Shown here piece after piece: positions 53,693-62,643 of a DNA stretch of 64,000 bases; position 1 is the stretch's first letter, and every line of letters begins with the position of its first letter. Origin of the DNA: Planotetraspora mira (lineage in GTDB: Bacteria; Actinomycetota; Actinomycetes; Streptosporangiales; Streptosporangiaceae). The stretch lies in the NCBI RefSeq assembly GCF_016863275.1, contig NZ_BOOO01000037.1, positions 62,001 through 126,000 of the forward strand, written 5' to 3'. The translations under genes were made by a program, and so were the position numbers. Under the pieces are notes generated by a model. It was not told the DNA's origin. It was given only the letters and a program-made list of their open reading frames with translations, and ran no database searches.

Positions 53693-54538
53693 TCAGTCCT
53701 TGAGCGCGCCGCTGGTCAGCCCGCTGGTGATGAAGCGAAGGCCGAACACGACGAGAAGGACCGCGGGAAGGGCGAGGAGAACGAGACTCGCGCTGTAGCG
53801 AGCGGCGTCGACGGGCGAGGCGGACAGCGCGTTGTGGAAGGTGGACACCGCCTGCGCGGCCGTCGTCATCTCCGGCCGCGTGTTGAAGATGGCCGGCCAC
53901 AGGAAGTCCTGCAGCGACCACATGAAGCACAGGACGGTCAGGTTGACGATGGCCGGGCGGGCCATGGGAACGAAGACGTACCGGAAGATCTGCGGATGAC
54001 CGGCCCGGTCCACGATCGCCGCCTCCAGCAGCTGGTCGGGCACGTTGTCGGCGTAGTTGCGCATCAGCAGCACGCCGAACGGCACGGTCAGCGCGGCCTC
54101 GGGCAGGCCGACGCCGAGGTAGGTGTTGAACAGGCCCAACTCGTGCGTGACGTGATACAGCGGCACGAGGATCGCGGTGCCGGGGATGGCCAGGAACAGC
54201 AGCGTGCCGTAGTAGAGCAGTTCACGGCCGGGGAACTGCAACTTCCCGAAGGCGTAGCCGGCAGGCAGCGACACAACGAGGACCACTGCGGTGTGGACGA
54301 CACCGTTGGCCAGGGAGTTCAGGTACGTCCGCCAGATCGGCACGCCCCCAAGGGGGTCGGTGAACAGCGACACGAACGTGGAAGGGCCGCCGAGCCTGAA
54401 CGCCTCGCTCAGCGCCGACCACACCGGGAACAGCCAGACCACCGCCGTCACTCCGAGGAACAGCTGCATGATCATGCGATCTCGACGGCGGCGGCCCAGG
54501 AGGCCGAAACCGCCGGCGTGTGACGTGCTGACACTCAT
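53693..54538 (-). CDS. Sugar ABC transporter permease, MalG type
   Basis: A 281-residue CUT1-type permease with six predicted membrane segments (MIMQLFLGVTAVVWLFPVW first). The EAA loop that contacts the ATPase reads EAAIVDRAGHPQIFRYVFVPMARPAI. Its ATG overlaps the stop of the upstream permease (ATGA). Together with that permease and the binding protein it should import an oligosaccharide, probably fucosylated, given the flanking GH98 and GH151 genes. Confidence 0.92.
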   Translation of the reverse strand: MSVSTSHAGGFGLLGRRRRDRMIMQLFLGVTAVVWLFPVWSALSEAFRLGGPSTFVSLFTDPLGGVPIWRTYLNSLANGVVHTAVVLVVSLPAGYAFGKLQFPGRELLYYGTLLFLAIPGTAILVPLYHVTHELGLFNTYLGVGLPEAALTVPFGVLLMRNYADNVPDQLLEAAIVDRAGHPQIFRYVFVPMARPAIVNLTVLCFMWSLQDFLWPAIFNTRPEMTTAAQAVSTFHNALSASPVDAARYSASLVLLALPAVLLVVFGLRFITSGLTSGALKD

Positions 54539-55539
54539 CGCGAGGTCCTTTCCGCGTCCGGCTTCTCGGCGGCCTGGCCGGAGGGCGACGCCGGTGCCCC
54601 GGCACCCCTGCTGCTCATGCCGCCATCCTTCGTGCGGCGACTGCTCCGCCGCTCCTGAGGAGCACGGCGAGGCCGGGCGATCAGGGCCTGCGTCGCTGAC
54701 ACGAGTAGCGCGACGATCAGCACCAGGACCGACGCGGCCGAGGCGTAACCGATCGTGGAGCCGGCCGAGGTCACGAACCGGTAGGTGTAGGTTCCGACGA
54801 TCTCGGTCGTGTCGTCAGGACCACCGCCCGTGGACAGCAGCACGACCTCGAAGGCCCGGAAGGAGCCGAGGAGCAGGGCGAGGATCACTGTGATGTGAGT
54901 GCTGCGCATCATCGGATGGATGATCGTCCGCATGATGTGCAGCGGGCCCGCACCCTCCAGGACCGCGGCCTCCAGCACATCGGTGCGCAACGTGGACAGG
55001 TCAGCGGTGTAGTACATGATGGGCAAGCCGATGAGGTAGGCGAACAGGCCGACCACAGCGGCGAACGCCCAGCCGGGCTCGGTGAGCCAGTGTGCGGCCA
55101 GCCCGTCCAGGCCCACCGCCCGGAACGCCTGATTCAGTGCGCCGTCCTGATACTGGAGCATCCGCCCGAAGACCGTGGCGACCAGTGCGATCGGGGTGAG
55201 CGCGGGAACCAGGAAGATCGCGTAATAGAGCTTGCGCCCGCCGACGCCCGAGGCCAGGAGCACCGCGATCACGAACCCGAGGGTCAGCGCGAAGGCGATG
55301 CTCGCCGCGGCGAACAGCAGGTTGTTGCGGATCGCGTGGATGAACGTCTCGTCCTCCAGCAGGAGGCGGTAGTTCTTCCAGCCCACGTCGACCGCGTTGG
55401 CGAAGCTGATCGACACCTTGGTGAAGCTGGTGCGGATCAAGAACCAGAAGCTGTACCCGAAATAGATCGCGTACATGACGAACAGCGGGATCAGGAACAG
55501 GAACGCGATCCGTCCCTCGCCCTTCAGCGTGCGCCGCAT
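54535..55539 (-). CDS. Sugar ABC transporter permease, MalF type
   Basis: A 334-residue CUT1-type permease. The first membrane segment is IAFLFLIPLFVMYAIYFGYSFW and the EAA loop is EAAVLEGAGPLHIMRTIIHPMMRS. A hydrophilic C-terminal tail of about 50 residues (rich in Arg, Ser, Ala) is longer than usual. I chose MRRTLKG behind AAAGG rather than the ATG 11 codons earlier. No ATPase gene is in the cluster; actinomycete sugar importers of this class commonly share one MsiK-type ATPase. Confidence 0.92.
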   Translation of the reverse strand: MRRTLKGEGRIAFLFLIPLFVMYAIYFGYSFWFLIRTSFTKVSISFANAVDVGWKNYRLLLEDETFIHAIRNNLLFAAASIAFALTLGFVIAVLLASGVGGRKLYYAIFLVPALTPIALVATVFGRMLQYQDGALNQAFRAVGLDGLAAHWLTEPGWAFAAVVGLFAYLIGLPIMYYTADLSTLRTDVLEAAVLEGAGPLHIMRTIIHPMMRSTHITVILALLLGSFRAFEVVLLSTGGGPDDTTEIVGTYTYRFVTSAGSTIGYASAASVLVLIVALLVSATQALIARPRRAPQERRSSRRTKDGGMSSRGAGAPASPSGQAAEKPDAERTSR

Positions 55540-55602
55540 GGATAACCTTTCTGGCACCCGGCCGGGGCGCAATTGCGCTGCGCCCCGGCCGGAGGGGACC
55601 CG

Positions 55603-56940
55603 TCAGCTGAACTTGCCGCTGTCGAGGTCGTCCTGCATCTTCTGGGCCGCCTCCGTGGGGTTACCACCGCCGATGACCTTCAGTACGCCCTTGCCGACCT
55701 CGGCGGAGAAGGCGCTCAGGTTGTTGCGATCGCCGTGCGGGCTGGCGATCAGGTCCTGGATCGTCTTCAGTCCGGTCTTCTCAGCGTCGCTGGTCAACGT
55801 GCCCTCGGGCGGGTTCCATCCCTGGACGGCCGGAATGAGCCCGAGGTCCTTGGCCCACGCGTCGACGCCCGCGCCCGTGGTGATGTACGCGATGAAGTCG
55901 GCGGCCTCCTTGGGATACTTGGCCGTCTTCGGGACACCCATGGTCACGTCGAGGAACGACCGCAGCGACCGCGTGGCCGGATCACCCACCGCCGGGACCG
56001 GCAGCGCGCCGACATCGGTCAGCGCGATCTTGTTCGCCTCACGGTAGGCAGGTGAGAGCAGCACCGAGTCCCAGGTGCCGTTGAAGATCATCGCTGCCTT
56101 ACCGGTGGCGAAGGTCTCCTCGGCCTTGGCGTAATCGACGTCGATCAGGTTCTTGTCGAGCCCGCCGTCGTTGTAGATCTTCTGCAGCGCCGTCAGCCCC
56201 TGGACGTACGACGGGGTGTTCCAGGGCCCGTTGTTGTAGCGCACGTTGTTGAAGAAGTCCTTGTCCTGCTGACCGACCAACGTGAGCGCGAACTCGTCCT
56301 GGAACCAGGAGTCGGCGCCGGACGGCATGACCGCCACCGCGACACCCGGCTTCTTCTCCTTCAGGACAGTGGCCAGGTTCGCCATGTCGGCGAAGGTCTG
56401 GGGCGGCTCCACCCCGACCTCCTTCAGCAGGGCCGCATTGTAGAAACCGACCGCCGAGCCGCTCAGACCGAACGGGACCGAGTAGAGCTGGCCATCGCTG
56501 TAGAGCTTCTTGTTCTGCTCCAGCGACAGTGGCTGGAACTTGGCCATCGTCCCCGCCGGCAGGTCCTTCTCCCACGCGGAGACCGGCAGCAACTGATCCT
56601 TGATCTGGTCGGCGAACAGGTTCGGCTGCACGGCCAGGACGTCGATCTGCTCGCCGGCGTTCAGCGCGAGCGGGACCTTGGCCTTGAAATCGAGCTGCGC
56701 GATCTCGGTGTTCTTGATCGTGACGTTCGGGTGGTCCTTGGTGTAGGCGTCGATGGCGCGTTGCATGGCCGCGCCACCCGGCGCCCCCGTCCAGGTCCAC
56801 AGGTTGAGGGTGACCGGACCGGTGGCGGCCTCGGTGGCCGAGCCACTCGCGGCAGGGTCGGATGTGCCGCCGCACGCGGTCGCCAGCGCCAGCGCGCCTC
56901 CGGCCGCCAGGAGGGCGAAAGCCCGCCGATTGATGTTCAT
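55603..56940 (-). CDS. Sugar ABC transporter substrate-binding lipoprotein
   Basis: A 445-residue extracellular solute-binding protein (family 1). The N-terminus MNINRRAFALLAAGGALALATAC has an RRAF twin-arginine-like motif and a lipidation cysteine at position 23; Ala at -3 of the lipobox is atypical. The mature part shows LNLWTWTGAPGGAAMQRAIDAY, YSVPFGLSGSAVGFYNAALLKEVG, FATGKAAMIFNGTWD and MGVPKTAKYPKEAADFIAYI. It is the first gene of the SBP-MalF-MalG-GH151-GH98 operon. The ligand is probably the fucosylated oligosaccharide released by GH98. Confidence 0.93.
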   Translation of the reverse strand: MNINRRAFALLAAGGALALATACGGTSDPAASGSATEAATGPVTLNLWTWTGAPGGAAMQRAIDAYTKDHPNVTIKNTEIAQLDFKAKVPLALNAGEQIDVLAVQPNLFADQIKDQLLPVSAWEKDLPAGTMAKFQPLSLEQNKKLYSDGQLYSVPFGLSGSAVGFYNAALLKEVGVEPPQTFADMANLATVLKEKKPGVAVAVMPSGADSWFQDEFALTLVGQQDKDFFNNVRYNNGPWNTPSYVQGLTALQKIYNDGGLDKNLIDVDYAKAEETFATGKAAMIFNGTWDSVLLSPAYREANKIALTDVGALPVPAVGDPATRSLRSFLDVTMGVPKTAKYPKEAADFIAYITTGAGVDAWAKDLGLIPAVQGWNPPEGTLTSDAEKTGLKTIQDLIASPHGDRNNLSAFSAEVGKGVLKVIGGGNPTEAAQKMQDDLDSGKFS

Positions 56941-56990
56941 GGGATCCTCACAGGGGGTTGTGCTAGGACCAGCGAATCCAGCTCGGATGA

Positions 56991-57145
56991 AATTGTCCCG
57001 ATGACTTGTGAGCGCAGGAGAGTTCTACTCCCGGATGAAGCCCATGTAAAGGGGTTGTTACGCGAAATTGACCCAATGACTCACGCAGCGGCGGCTCAGG
57101 TTGGCCCGAAGAGTGGATGATCTGGCGTCAATTGGTCCGATGACT
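56991..57145. promoter_or_regulatory. Three direct repeats AATTGNYCCRATGACT in the divergent promoter
   Basis: Copies: AATTGTCCCGATGACT at 56991-57006, AATTGACCCAATGACT at 57066-57081 and AATTGGTCCGATGACT at 57130-57145, all in the same orientation, start-to-start distances 75 and 64 bp. They fill the region between the binding-protein gene and the GntR-GH29 fusion gene and are the best candidate operators for the fused GntR domain. Confidence 0.7.
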
Positions 57146-57182
57146 TAGAGTCTCCTTGTCCTGATGTTTACCTGGAGGTTCG

Positions 57183-59252
57183 ATGACAGCCGGCGACCAG
57201 CGCCCGGGGGCCAGCCGCCCCGCCGTGTCGTGGGCTCTACGCCAGGTCCTCGATCGCATCGCGAACGGCGCTTTCGCGCCCGGGCAGCAACTCCCCGTCG
57301 AACGGGACCTCGCCTTGCAGCTCGGTGTGTCGCGCGGGTCCATCCGTGAGGCCATGAGCGCGCTGGTCGCGCTCGGACTGGTCGATCCTCGTCAGGGAGC
57401 CGGGGTGTTCGTCACAGCGCTCGACCCTGAGCAGTTGCTGTCCGGACTTCGCCTGGTGCTGCCGATCGCGGACGAGACCCGGCGGGATGAGTTGCTCGAG
57501 GTGCAGGCCGTGCTGGAAGGAGCGGCGGCCGGATTGGCGGCGGTCCGCACCGGCCCAGAAGGGGCGCCCATCCTGACCAAGCTCGCAGCGGAGGTCGCAG
57601 GGGCGGATACCCCGGCGGAAGCCGCCGATGCCGACCGAGAGTTCCATCTCGGGTTGTCGCAGATGAGCGGCAACGCCGTTCTCGCATCACTCGCCGACGC
57701 CCTGTTCAGCCGTGCCACGCGCCTTTCTGTCTGGCAGACGATGTGGGACCAAGGACGCGAGCACTTGCTGCTGGACCACGACATGGTGATCGCGGCGTTG
57801 GAGAACCGGGACGCCGAAGGCGCACGCGCCTGGGCGCTCACCCACGCGTCCAGGACCGCCGCCGCCCGCCGGAGCCCGGAACCGAAGCCTCAGGTGAGGA
57901 AGCGGCGAAAGCGGGCCAAGGCTGAGGAAGCCCCAGAGCGGGAGACACCCACCTGGTTCCGCGACGCGAAACTCGGTGTGCTCATTCACTGGGGCCTGTA
58001 TTCGGTGCCCGGCTGGGCACCGCTCGACGAGTCGCTGGTGGAGCTGCTCACCGACGAAGAGACCCGGCCGCATGAAAACGATGAGCCCGACCCTCTCGTC
58101 GCCCATCCCTTCTCCGAGTGGTACCAGAACAGTCTCGCCATCGAAGGCAGCCCCACCTGGAACTACCACCGCGCCACCTACGGAAATATGCCCTACCGGC
58201 AGTTCAGGGCATCCTTCGCCACCGCGTTGACCGAGTGGGATCCCACCGAGTGGGCGAACCTGTTCACCTCCGCCGGAATCAGGTACGCCGTGCCCGTGGC
58301 GAAGCACCACGACGGCTTCCGCATGTGGCCCTCCGCCGTACCGCACCGCGACGATTGGACCGCCCCACGCGACGTCGTCGGCGAGGTGGCTGCGGCTGTA
58401 CGGGAAAAGGGACTGAGGCTGGGCGTCTACTACTCATCCGGCCTGGACTGGTCCTTCGCCAACCTGCCGGTCCGGCGCATGGTCGACGTCCGGGACAGTT
58501 GCCCTCCCGGCACGCAATACGCCGCCTATGTGGACGCGCACTGGCGCGAGCTCATCGACCGGTACCGCCCGGACATCCTCTGGAACGACATGGGTTACCC
58601 CGGCGATCCGGCGGTCATGTTCCGCGACTACTACGCCCAGGTTCCAGACGGTGTGGTGACCGATCGATTCTGGAGCGGCAGCTACGACGTCTCCACCCCC
58701 AACTTCGCCCGCCGGCACGTGATCGACACCCGCCCGTGGGAGGTCGCCCGTCCGATCGGCGTCTCCTTCGGCTGGAACCGCCAGGAGGGCCCCGAGCACA
58801 CTCTCTCCGGCACCCAACTCGTCCACCTCCTGCTGGACGTGGTCAGCAAGAACGGCAACCTCCTGCTCGGCGTCTCCCCCGACGATCGCGGCCGGATCCC
58901 GCAGATCCAGCAACGCTCGCTCATGGAACTCGGCTCCTGGCTCGCCGTTCACGGGGAGGCCGTGTACGGAACCCGTCCGTGGACCACCCCCGAGTCCACC
59001 ACCCAGGACGGCCTCCCGGTCCGCTTCACCGTGAAGGCCCACACCCTGTACGTCCACCTACTCGGGCCGGTAGCCGGGGAAACCGTCGTCACCGGACTCC
59101 ATCTCCCGCAGGGAACGGAAGTCCTCGACCTCGCCACCGGCACTCCAATAGCGACCAGTAACGGGAGGAAGGGCACCGTCCTCAATCTTCCGGGTGCTGC
59201 GGCGGCCCCCGCACGGGTCCTGCGCGTAAATCCCGTTCCCGAAGCCGGGTGA
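57183..59252 (+). CDS. GntR/FCD transcription factor fused to GH29 alpha-L-fucosidase
   Basis: One uninterrupted 689-residue frame behind GGAGG. Residues about 15-80: GntR winged helix (GAFAPGQQLPVERDLALQLGVSRGSIREAMSALVALGLVD, QGAGVFV). Residues about 100-225: FCD ligand domain with the metal set Asp151, His155, His199 and His221 intact. Residues 225-255: a basic linker (KPQVRKRRKRAKAEEAPE). Residues 256-685: GH29 fucosidase with WFRDAKLGVLIHWGLYSVPGW, VAKHHDGFRMW and the nucleophile Asp469 in DILWNDMGYP, plus the C-terminal beta domain. There is no signal peptide, so it is cytoplasmic. It probably regulates the divergent importer/GH98 operon and also removes fucose from imported glycans. 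Confidence 0.9.
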   Translation: MTAGDQRPGASRPAVSWALRQVLDRIANGAFAPGQQLPVERDLALQLGVSRGSIREAMSALVALGLVDPRQGAGVFVTALDPEQLLSGLRLVLPIADETRRDELLEVQAVLEGAAAGLAAVRTGPEGAPILTKLAAEVAGADTPAEAADADREFHLGLSQMSGNAVLASLADALFSRATRLSVWQTMWDQGREHLLLDHDMVIAALENRDAEGARAWALTHASRTAAARRSPEPKPQVRKRRKRAKAEEAPERETPTWFRDAKLGVLIHWGLYSVPGWAPLDESLVELLTDEETRPHENDEPDPLVAHPFSEWYQNSLAIEGSPTWNYHRATYGNMPYRQFRASFATALTEWDPTEWANLFTSAGIRYAVPVAKHHDGFRMWPSAVPHRDDWTAPRDVVGEVAAAVREKGLRLGVYYSSGLDWSFANLPVRRMVDVRDSCPPGTQYAAYVDAHWRELIDRYRPDILWNDMGYPGDPAVMFRDYYAQVPDGVVTDRFWSGSYDVSTPNFARRHVIDTRPWEVARPIGVSFGWNRQEGPEHTLSGTQLVHLLLDVVSKNGNLLLGVSPDDRGRIPQIQQRSLMELGSWLAVHGEAVYGTRPWTTPESTTQDGLPVRFTVKAHTLYVHLLGPVAGETVVTGLHLPQGTEVLDLATGTPIATSNGRKGTVLNLPGAAAAPARVLRVNPVPEAG

Positions 59253-59365
59253 ACCACCCTGTTCCACATCGCGGTTGGATGCTTTCATCAGCCGCAAGGT
59301 GGGCGCCGTCGGTTGGATGGATGGACAGTCGGCGGCTCCGCTGTTTCACTTTGCGTCGTGTGCGC

Positions 59366-61759
59366 TCAGCGGCGTTCATTGACGCAGCGCATAACCGGAA
59401 AGCGGGTCAGCGCCTCGGGGTCGGGAGCGCCTCCCTCGATATGGAAGACGGCCGTCTCACCGGGGAGGAGGCTGAGGAGTTGATCGTCCACCCTCGAGAG
59501 CGGGTCGAGCCGATCGGGAAAGAACGCTAGGTCTCGTACCACCGTCCGGGCGGTGACGCTCACTCTCAGGCCACTGCCGACCGCCTCGACCGACGTATCC
59601 AGATCGGCGGGGGGGTAGTCCAGCGCCGGATCCTCGGCGAAGAAGCGCAGCGCGCGCACTCCGTCAAGGGTCGCCGAAAGGACCTGCTGCCCTGGGCGCT
59701 CGGCCTTGGCGACGGCGTCAGGCAGGTGCACCCAGGCCGTTCCCCTGGGCGGCGCCGCGACGGCGACGCGCTCCTTGGCCAAGGGTTCTCCCTCGAGGGT
59801 CAGGCGAACCAGCTCAAGCTCCCCTTGCCACGTTTCGTCTGTGTCGTTGACCATTGCCACGCGCCGGCTTTGAAAGGTCACCAGCCGGTCCGCGAAGGCG
59901 CGCCGCAGTGCGTACCACAAGGGTTTGCGCCGTCCGCCGCCATCGACGGCAGACCAGGACGTGACCGGCCAGCAGTCGTTGAGTTGCCACACGAGCGTGC
60001 CCATGCAGTACGGCGCGAGCGCCCGGAACCTCTCGACGCCGAAGGCCACCGCCCTCGCCTGGTTGACCTGGGTGAAGTAGTGCCAGTCGTCGAAGCCCGA
60101 CGGCGCGGGCAGATGATCGCCAAGGCCGCGTAGCAACTTGGCGCCTCCGTCGACGGCCTTCTGGTGGTGCCTGACCCCCGGCGAGTCCGGGGTCAGCGGG
60201 TCGTCACTGACGGCGGCACGCAGGGTCGCATAGGTCGGGGGGCCCTGGAAGCCGAACTCGGCCACGAACCGCGGCGTGTAGTCCGCATAGTGCGTGTAGT
60301 CGTGGGTGTTCCACACCGTCCAGATGTGCATCGTGCCCTTGGCAGGATCGTTCGGCGACAGGTCGGGAGCGCCGGAATAGGGACTGCCCGGCCAGTAGGG
60401 CCGGGTCGGGTCCAACTCCGCGATTACGCGCGGCAACAGGTCGTAGTAGAAGCCGCCACCCCAGGTCCGCCCGGCGAGGCCGTCCTGCCAGTCCCAGTCG
60501 GTGTGGCCCTCGATGTTCTCGTTGTTTCCGCACCAGATCGCGAGGCTGGGGTGTCGCGCCAGGCGGGACACGTGTTCTCGGGCCTCGGCTTCGACCTCCC
60601 GGCCGAATGGTCCCTCCTCGGGGTAGGCGGCGCAGGCGAAAGGAAAGTCCTGCCAGATGAGGAGTCCCATCTCGTCGGCCAGGTCGTAGAAGTCGTCACT
60701 TTCGTATCGGCCGCCGCCCCACACCCGCAGGGCGTTCGCTCCCGCGCCGGCGGCCTGGGAGAACCGCTCGGCAACGCGTTCCCTGGTCAGGCGGGAGGGG
60801 AAGCAGTCGTCGGGTATCCAGTTGAAGCCCTTCACGAACACCGGTTTCCCATTGACGACCAGGGTGAAGGCATCATCGGAACGGTCGAGGCGGACGGAGC
60901 GGAAGCCGATCCTTCGCGTCCAGATTTCCTCGCCTAGGCGCACAGTCAGGTCGTAGAGCGGCTGGGCGCCATGGCCACGAGGCCACCACTTCTCCGGATC
61001 CGGCACCGTCAGCCGCACGACCGCCTGCCGCTCGCCGGCGGCCAGCAGCAACTCCTCGGTGATCTCGTCCACGGAGACGGTCAGCGTGAGTGGCTCCTCG
61101 ACGGCGCGGTCCACCGTGATGTGTACCTCCACCACGCCGTCCGCTCCGTCGAGCGTGACGAGCGGACGCACCTCGGCCAGCCGGGCAGCACTCCAGGCGT
61201 GGAGGCCGATGGGTGCCCAAATTCCGGAGGTGACCACCGTCGGGCCCCAATCCCAGCCGAAGTTGCATGCCATCTTCCGGATGAACTGATACGGCTCGGT
61301 GTAGGCGCCTGGCCGGTCACCGAGGGCCGCCTGCCACTTCTCGGCGTATTCATACGGAGGGTCGAACAGCACCTTCAGCGTGTTCCGGCCCTCGCGGAGC
61401 AAGTGGCGTGCCGGGAAGCGATACGACCGGTGCATATTGGCGGTCGCCCCCAGTTCGACCCCGTTGAGCACGACGGTCGCCACCGTGTCGAGCCCTTCGC
61501 AGACCAGATCGGCGCGGTCGTCGCCGGTGTCCGACCAAGTGAACGTCGTCTCGTAGGCCCAGGCGGTGTGCCCTATCCAGTTCAGCCGCGTCTCGTTGTC
61601 GTCAAGATAGGGATCGTCGATGATCCCGGCGTGGAGGAGGTCGGTGTGGACGCAGCCGGGAACAATCGCGGGCACTCCGGCGATCACCGGCCCGAGCCGC
61701 CCGGTCGACGACACGGCGGTGACGGTCCATCCGTCGTGCAGGGGACGGTGCAAGCTCAC
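59366..61759 (-). CDS. GH2 beta-mannosidase-like glycoside hydrolase
   Basis: A 797-residue GH2 enzyme of the beta-mannosidase type, without signal peptide. The N-terminal sugar-binding domain has GVPAIVPGCVHTDLLHAGIIDDPYLDDNE and WIGHTAWAYETTF; then MACNFGWDWGPTVVTSGIW. The catalytic barrel holds ALRVWGGGRYESDDFYDLADEMGLLIWQDFPFACA, the acid/base Glu414 in IWCGNNEN and the nucleophile Glu501 in FVAEFGFQG. The GTG start overlaps the stop of the ABC ATPase gene (GTGA) behind GAGGAGAAAG, so imported manno-oligosaccharides or N-glycan cores are the likely substrates. Confidence 0.9.
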   Translation of the reverse strand: MSLHRPLHDGWTVTAVSSTGRLGPVIAGVPAIVPGCVHTDLLHAGIIDDPYLDDNETRLNWIGHTAWAYETTFTWSDTGDDRADLVCEGLDTVATVVLNGVELGATANMHRSYRFPARHLLREGRNTLKVLFDPPYEYAEKWQAALGDRPGAYTEPYQFIRKMACNFGWDWGPTVVTSGIWAPIGLHAWSAARLAEVRPLVTLDGADGVVEVHITVDRAVEEPLTLTVSVDEITEELLLAAGERQAVVRLTVPDPEKWWPRGHGAQPLYDLTVRLGEEIWTRRIGFRSVRLDRSDDAFTLVVNGKPVFVKGFNWIPDDCFPSRLTRERVAERFSQAAGAGANALRVWGGGRYESDDFYDLADEMGLLIWQDFPFACAAYPEEGPFGREVEAEAREHVSRLARHPSLAIWCGNNENIEGHTDWDWQDGLAGRTWGGGFYYDLLPRVIAELDPTRPYWPGSPYSGAPDLSPNDPAKGTMHIWTVWNTHDYTHYADYTPRFVAEFGFQGPPTYATLRAAVSDDPLTPDSPGVRHHQKAVDGGAKLLRGLGDHLPAPSGFDDWHYFTQVNQARAVAFGVERFRALAPYCMGTLVWQLNDCWPVTSWSAVDGGGRRKPLWYALRRAFADRLVTFQSRRVAMVNDTDETWQGELELVRLTLEGEPLAKERVAVAAPPRGTAWVHLPDAVAKAERPGQQVLSATLDGVRALRFFAEDPALDYPPADLDTSVEAVGSGLRVSVTARTVVRDLAFFPDRLDPLSRVDDQLLSLLPGETAVFHIEGGAPDPEALTRFPVMRCVNERR

Positions 61760-62643
61760 GCTTTCTCCTCTGTGACGTGCGTCGCGACGTTTCCTGTGGC
61801 ATTCCCCGTGCCATCCGCCGTGACGACCGGTGTGCCGTCCGGCAAACCGGTCGGCGCGGCCTCGTCGGCCCACTTGGCGCCCAATCGGGGAACCGACGCG
61901 AGCAGGTTACGGGTGTACGGATGCTCAGGGCGCTCGAAGATCTGGGTGGTGGGGCCCGACTCCACGACCCTCCCCTGCCGGAGCACCACGGTCCGGTCGC
62001 TGACGTAGGTGCCGAGTGACAGATCGTGGGTGACGAACAGGACGCCCAGCCCGCGCGCCTTCAGGTCGGCGAGCAGGTTGAGCACGTCGATGCGGGTCGA
62101 GGCGTCGAGCATGCTGGTGATCTCGTCGGCGACCAGCAGCCTGATGTCTAGCAGCAGCGCCCGCGCGATCAGCAGCCGCTGGAGCTGGCCGCCACTGAGC
62201 TGGTGGGGATACTTGCCCAGCACCTGGCCGGGGTCGAGCCGCACGTCCTCGAGCGCGGCCGCGACCCGCTCGGACCAGCCCGCGGCCCTGGGGAAGAACT
62301 GGTCCCTGATCATCGTCAGGACGCGGTCTGCCGGAAAGATCGGGTTGAACGAGCTGAACGGATCCTGGAAGACGCCCTGGACCTGGCGGTAGTACGACCT
62401 GCCCAGGGTGGAGACGTCCGTGCCGTCGAAGGTGATCGTGCCGCCGCTGACGGACGTCAACCGAAGGATCATCCGGGCGAGGGTGCTCTTCCCGCTCCCG
62501 CTCTCGCCGATGAGGGAGACGACCTCGCCCCGCCTCACCTCGAAACCGACGTCGGACACCGCGGCGAGCTCCCTGCCGCCGAACGCCCCGACCTTGTAGA
62601 CCTTGGAGACCCGGTCGAGCCTGAGCAGCACGTCTTCGGCCAT
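61756..62643 (-). CDS. Opp/Dpp-type ABC transporter ATPase (DppF/OppF-like)
   Basis: A 295-residue ATPase: Walker A GESGSGKST, Q-loop QGVFQDPFSSFNP, signature LSGGQLQRLLIARAL, Walker B LLVADEITSMLD and H-loop FVTHD. It ends without the cysteine-rich oligopeptide-ABC tail, but has HPYTRNLLASVPRLG. The start overlaps the stop of the partner ATPase (TGATG). Opp/Dpp-type systems import oligosaccharides as well as peptides in actinomycetes; coupling to a GH2 gene points to glycans here. Confidence 0.93.
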   Translation of the reverse strand: MAEDVLLRLDRVSKVYKVGAFGGRELAAVSDVGFEVRRGEVVSLIGESGSGKSTLARMILRLTSVSGGTITFDGTDVSTLGRSYYRQVQGVFQDPFSSFNPIFPADRVLTMIRDQFFPRAAGWSERVAAALEDVRLDPGQVLGKYPHQLSGGQLQRLLIARALLLDIRLLVADEITSMLDASTRIDVLNLLADLKARGLGVLFVTHDLSLGTYVSDRTVVLRQGRVVESGPTTQIFERPEHPYTRNLLASVPRLGAKWADEAAPTGLPDGTPVVTADGTGNATGNVATHVTEEKA

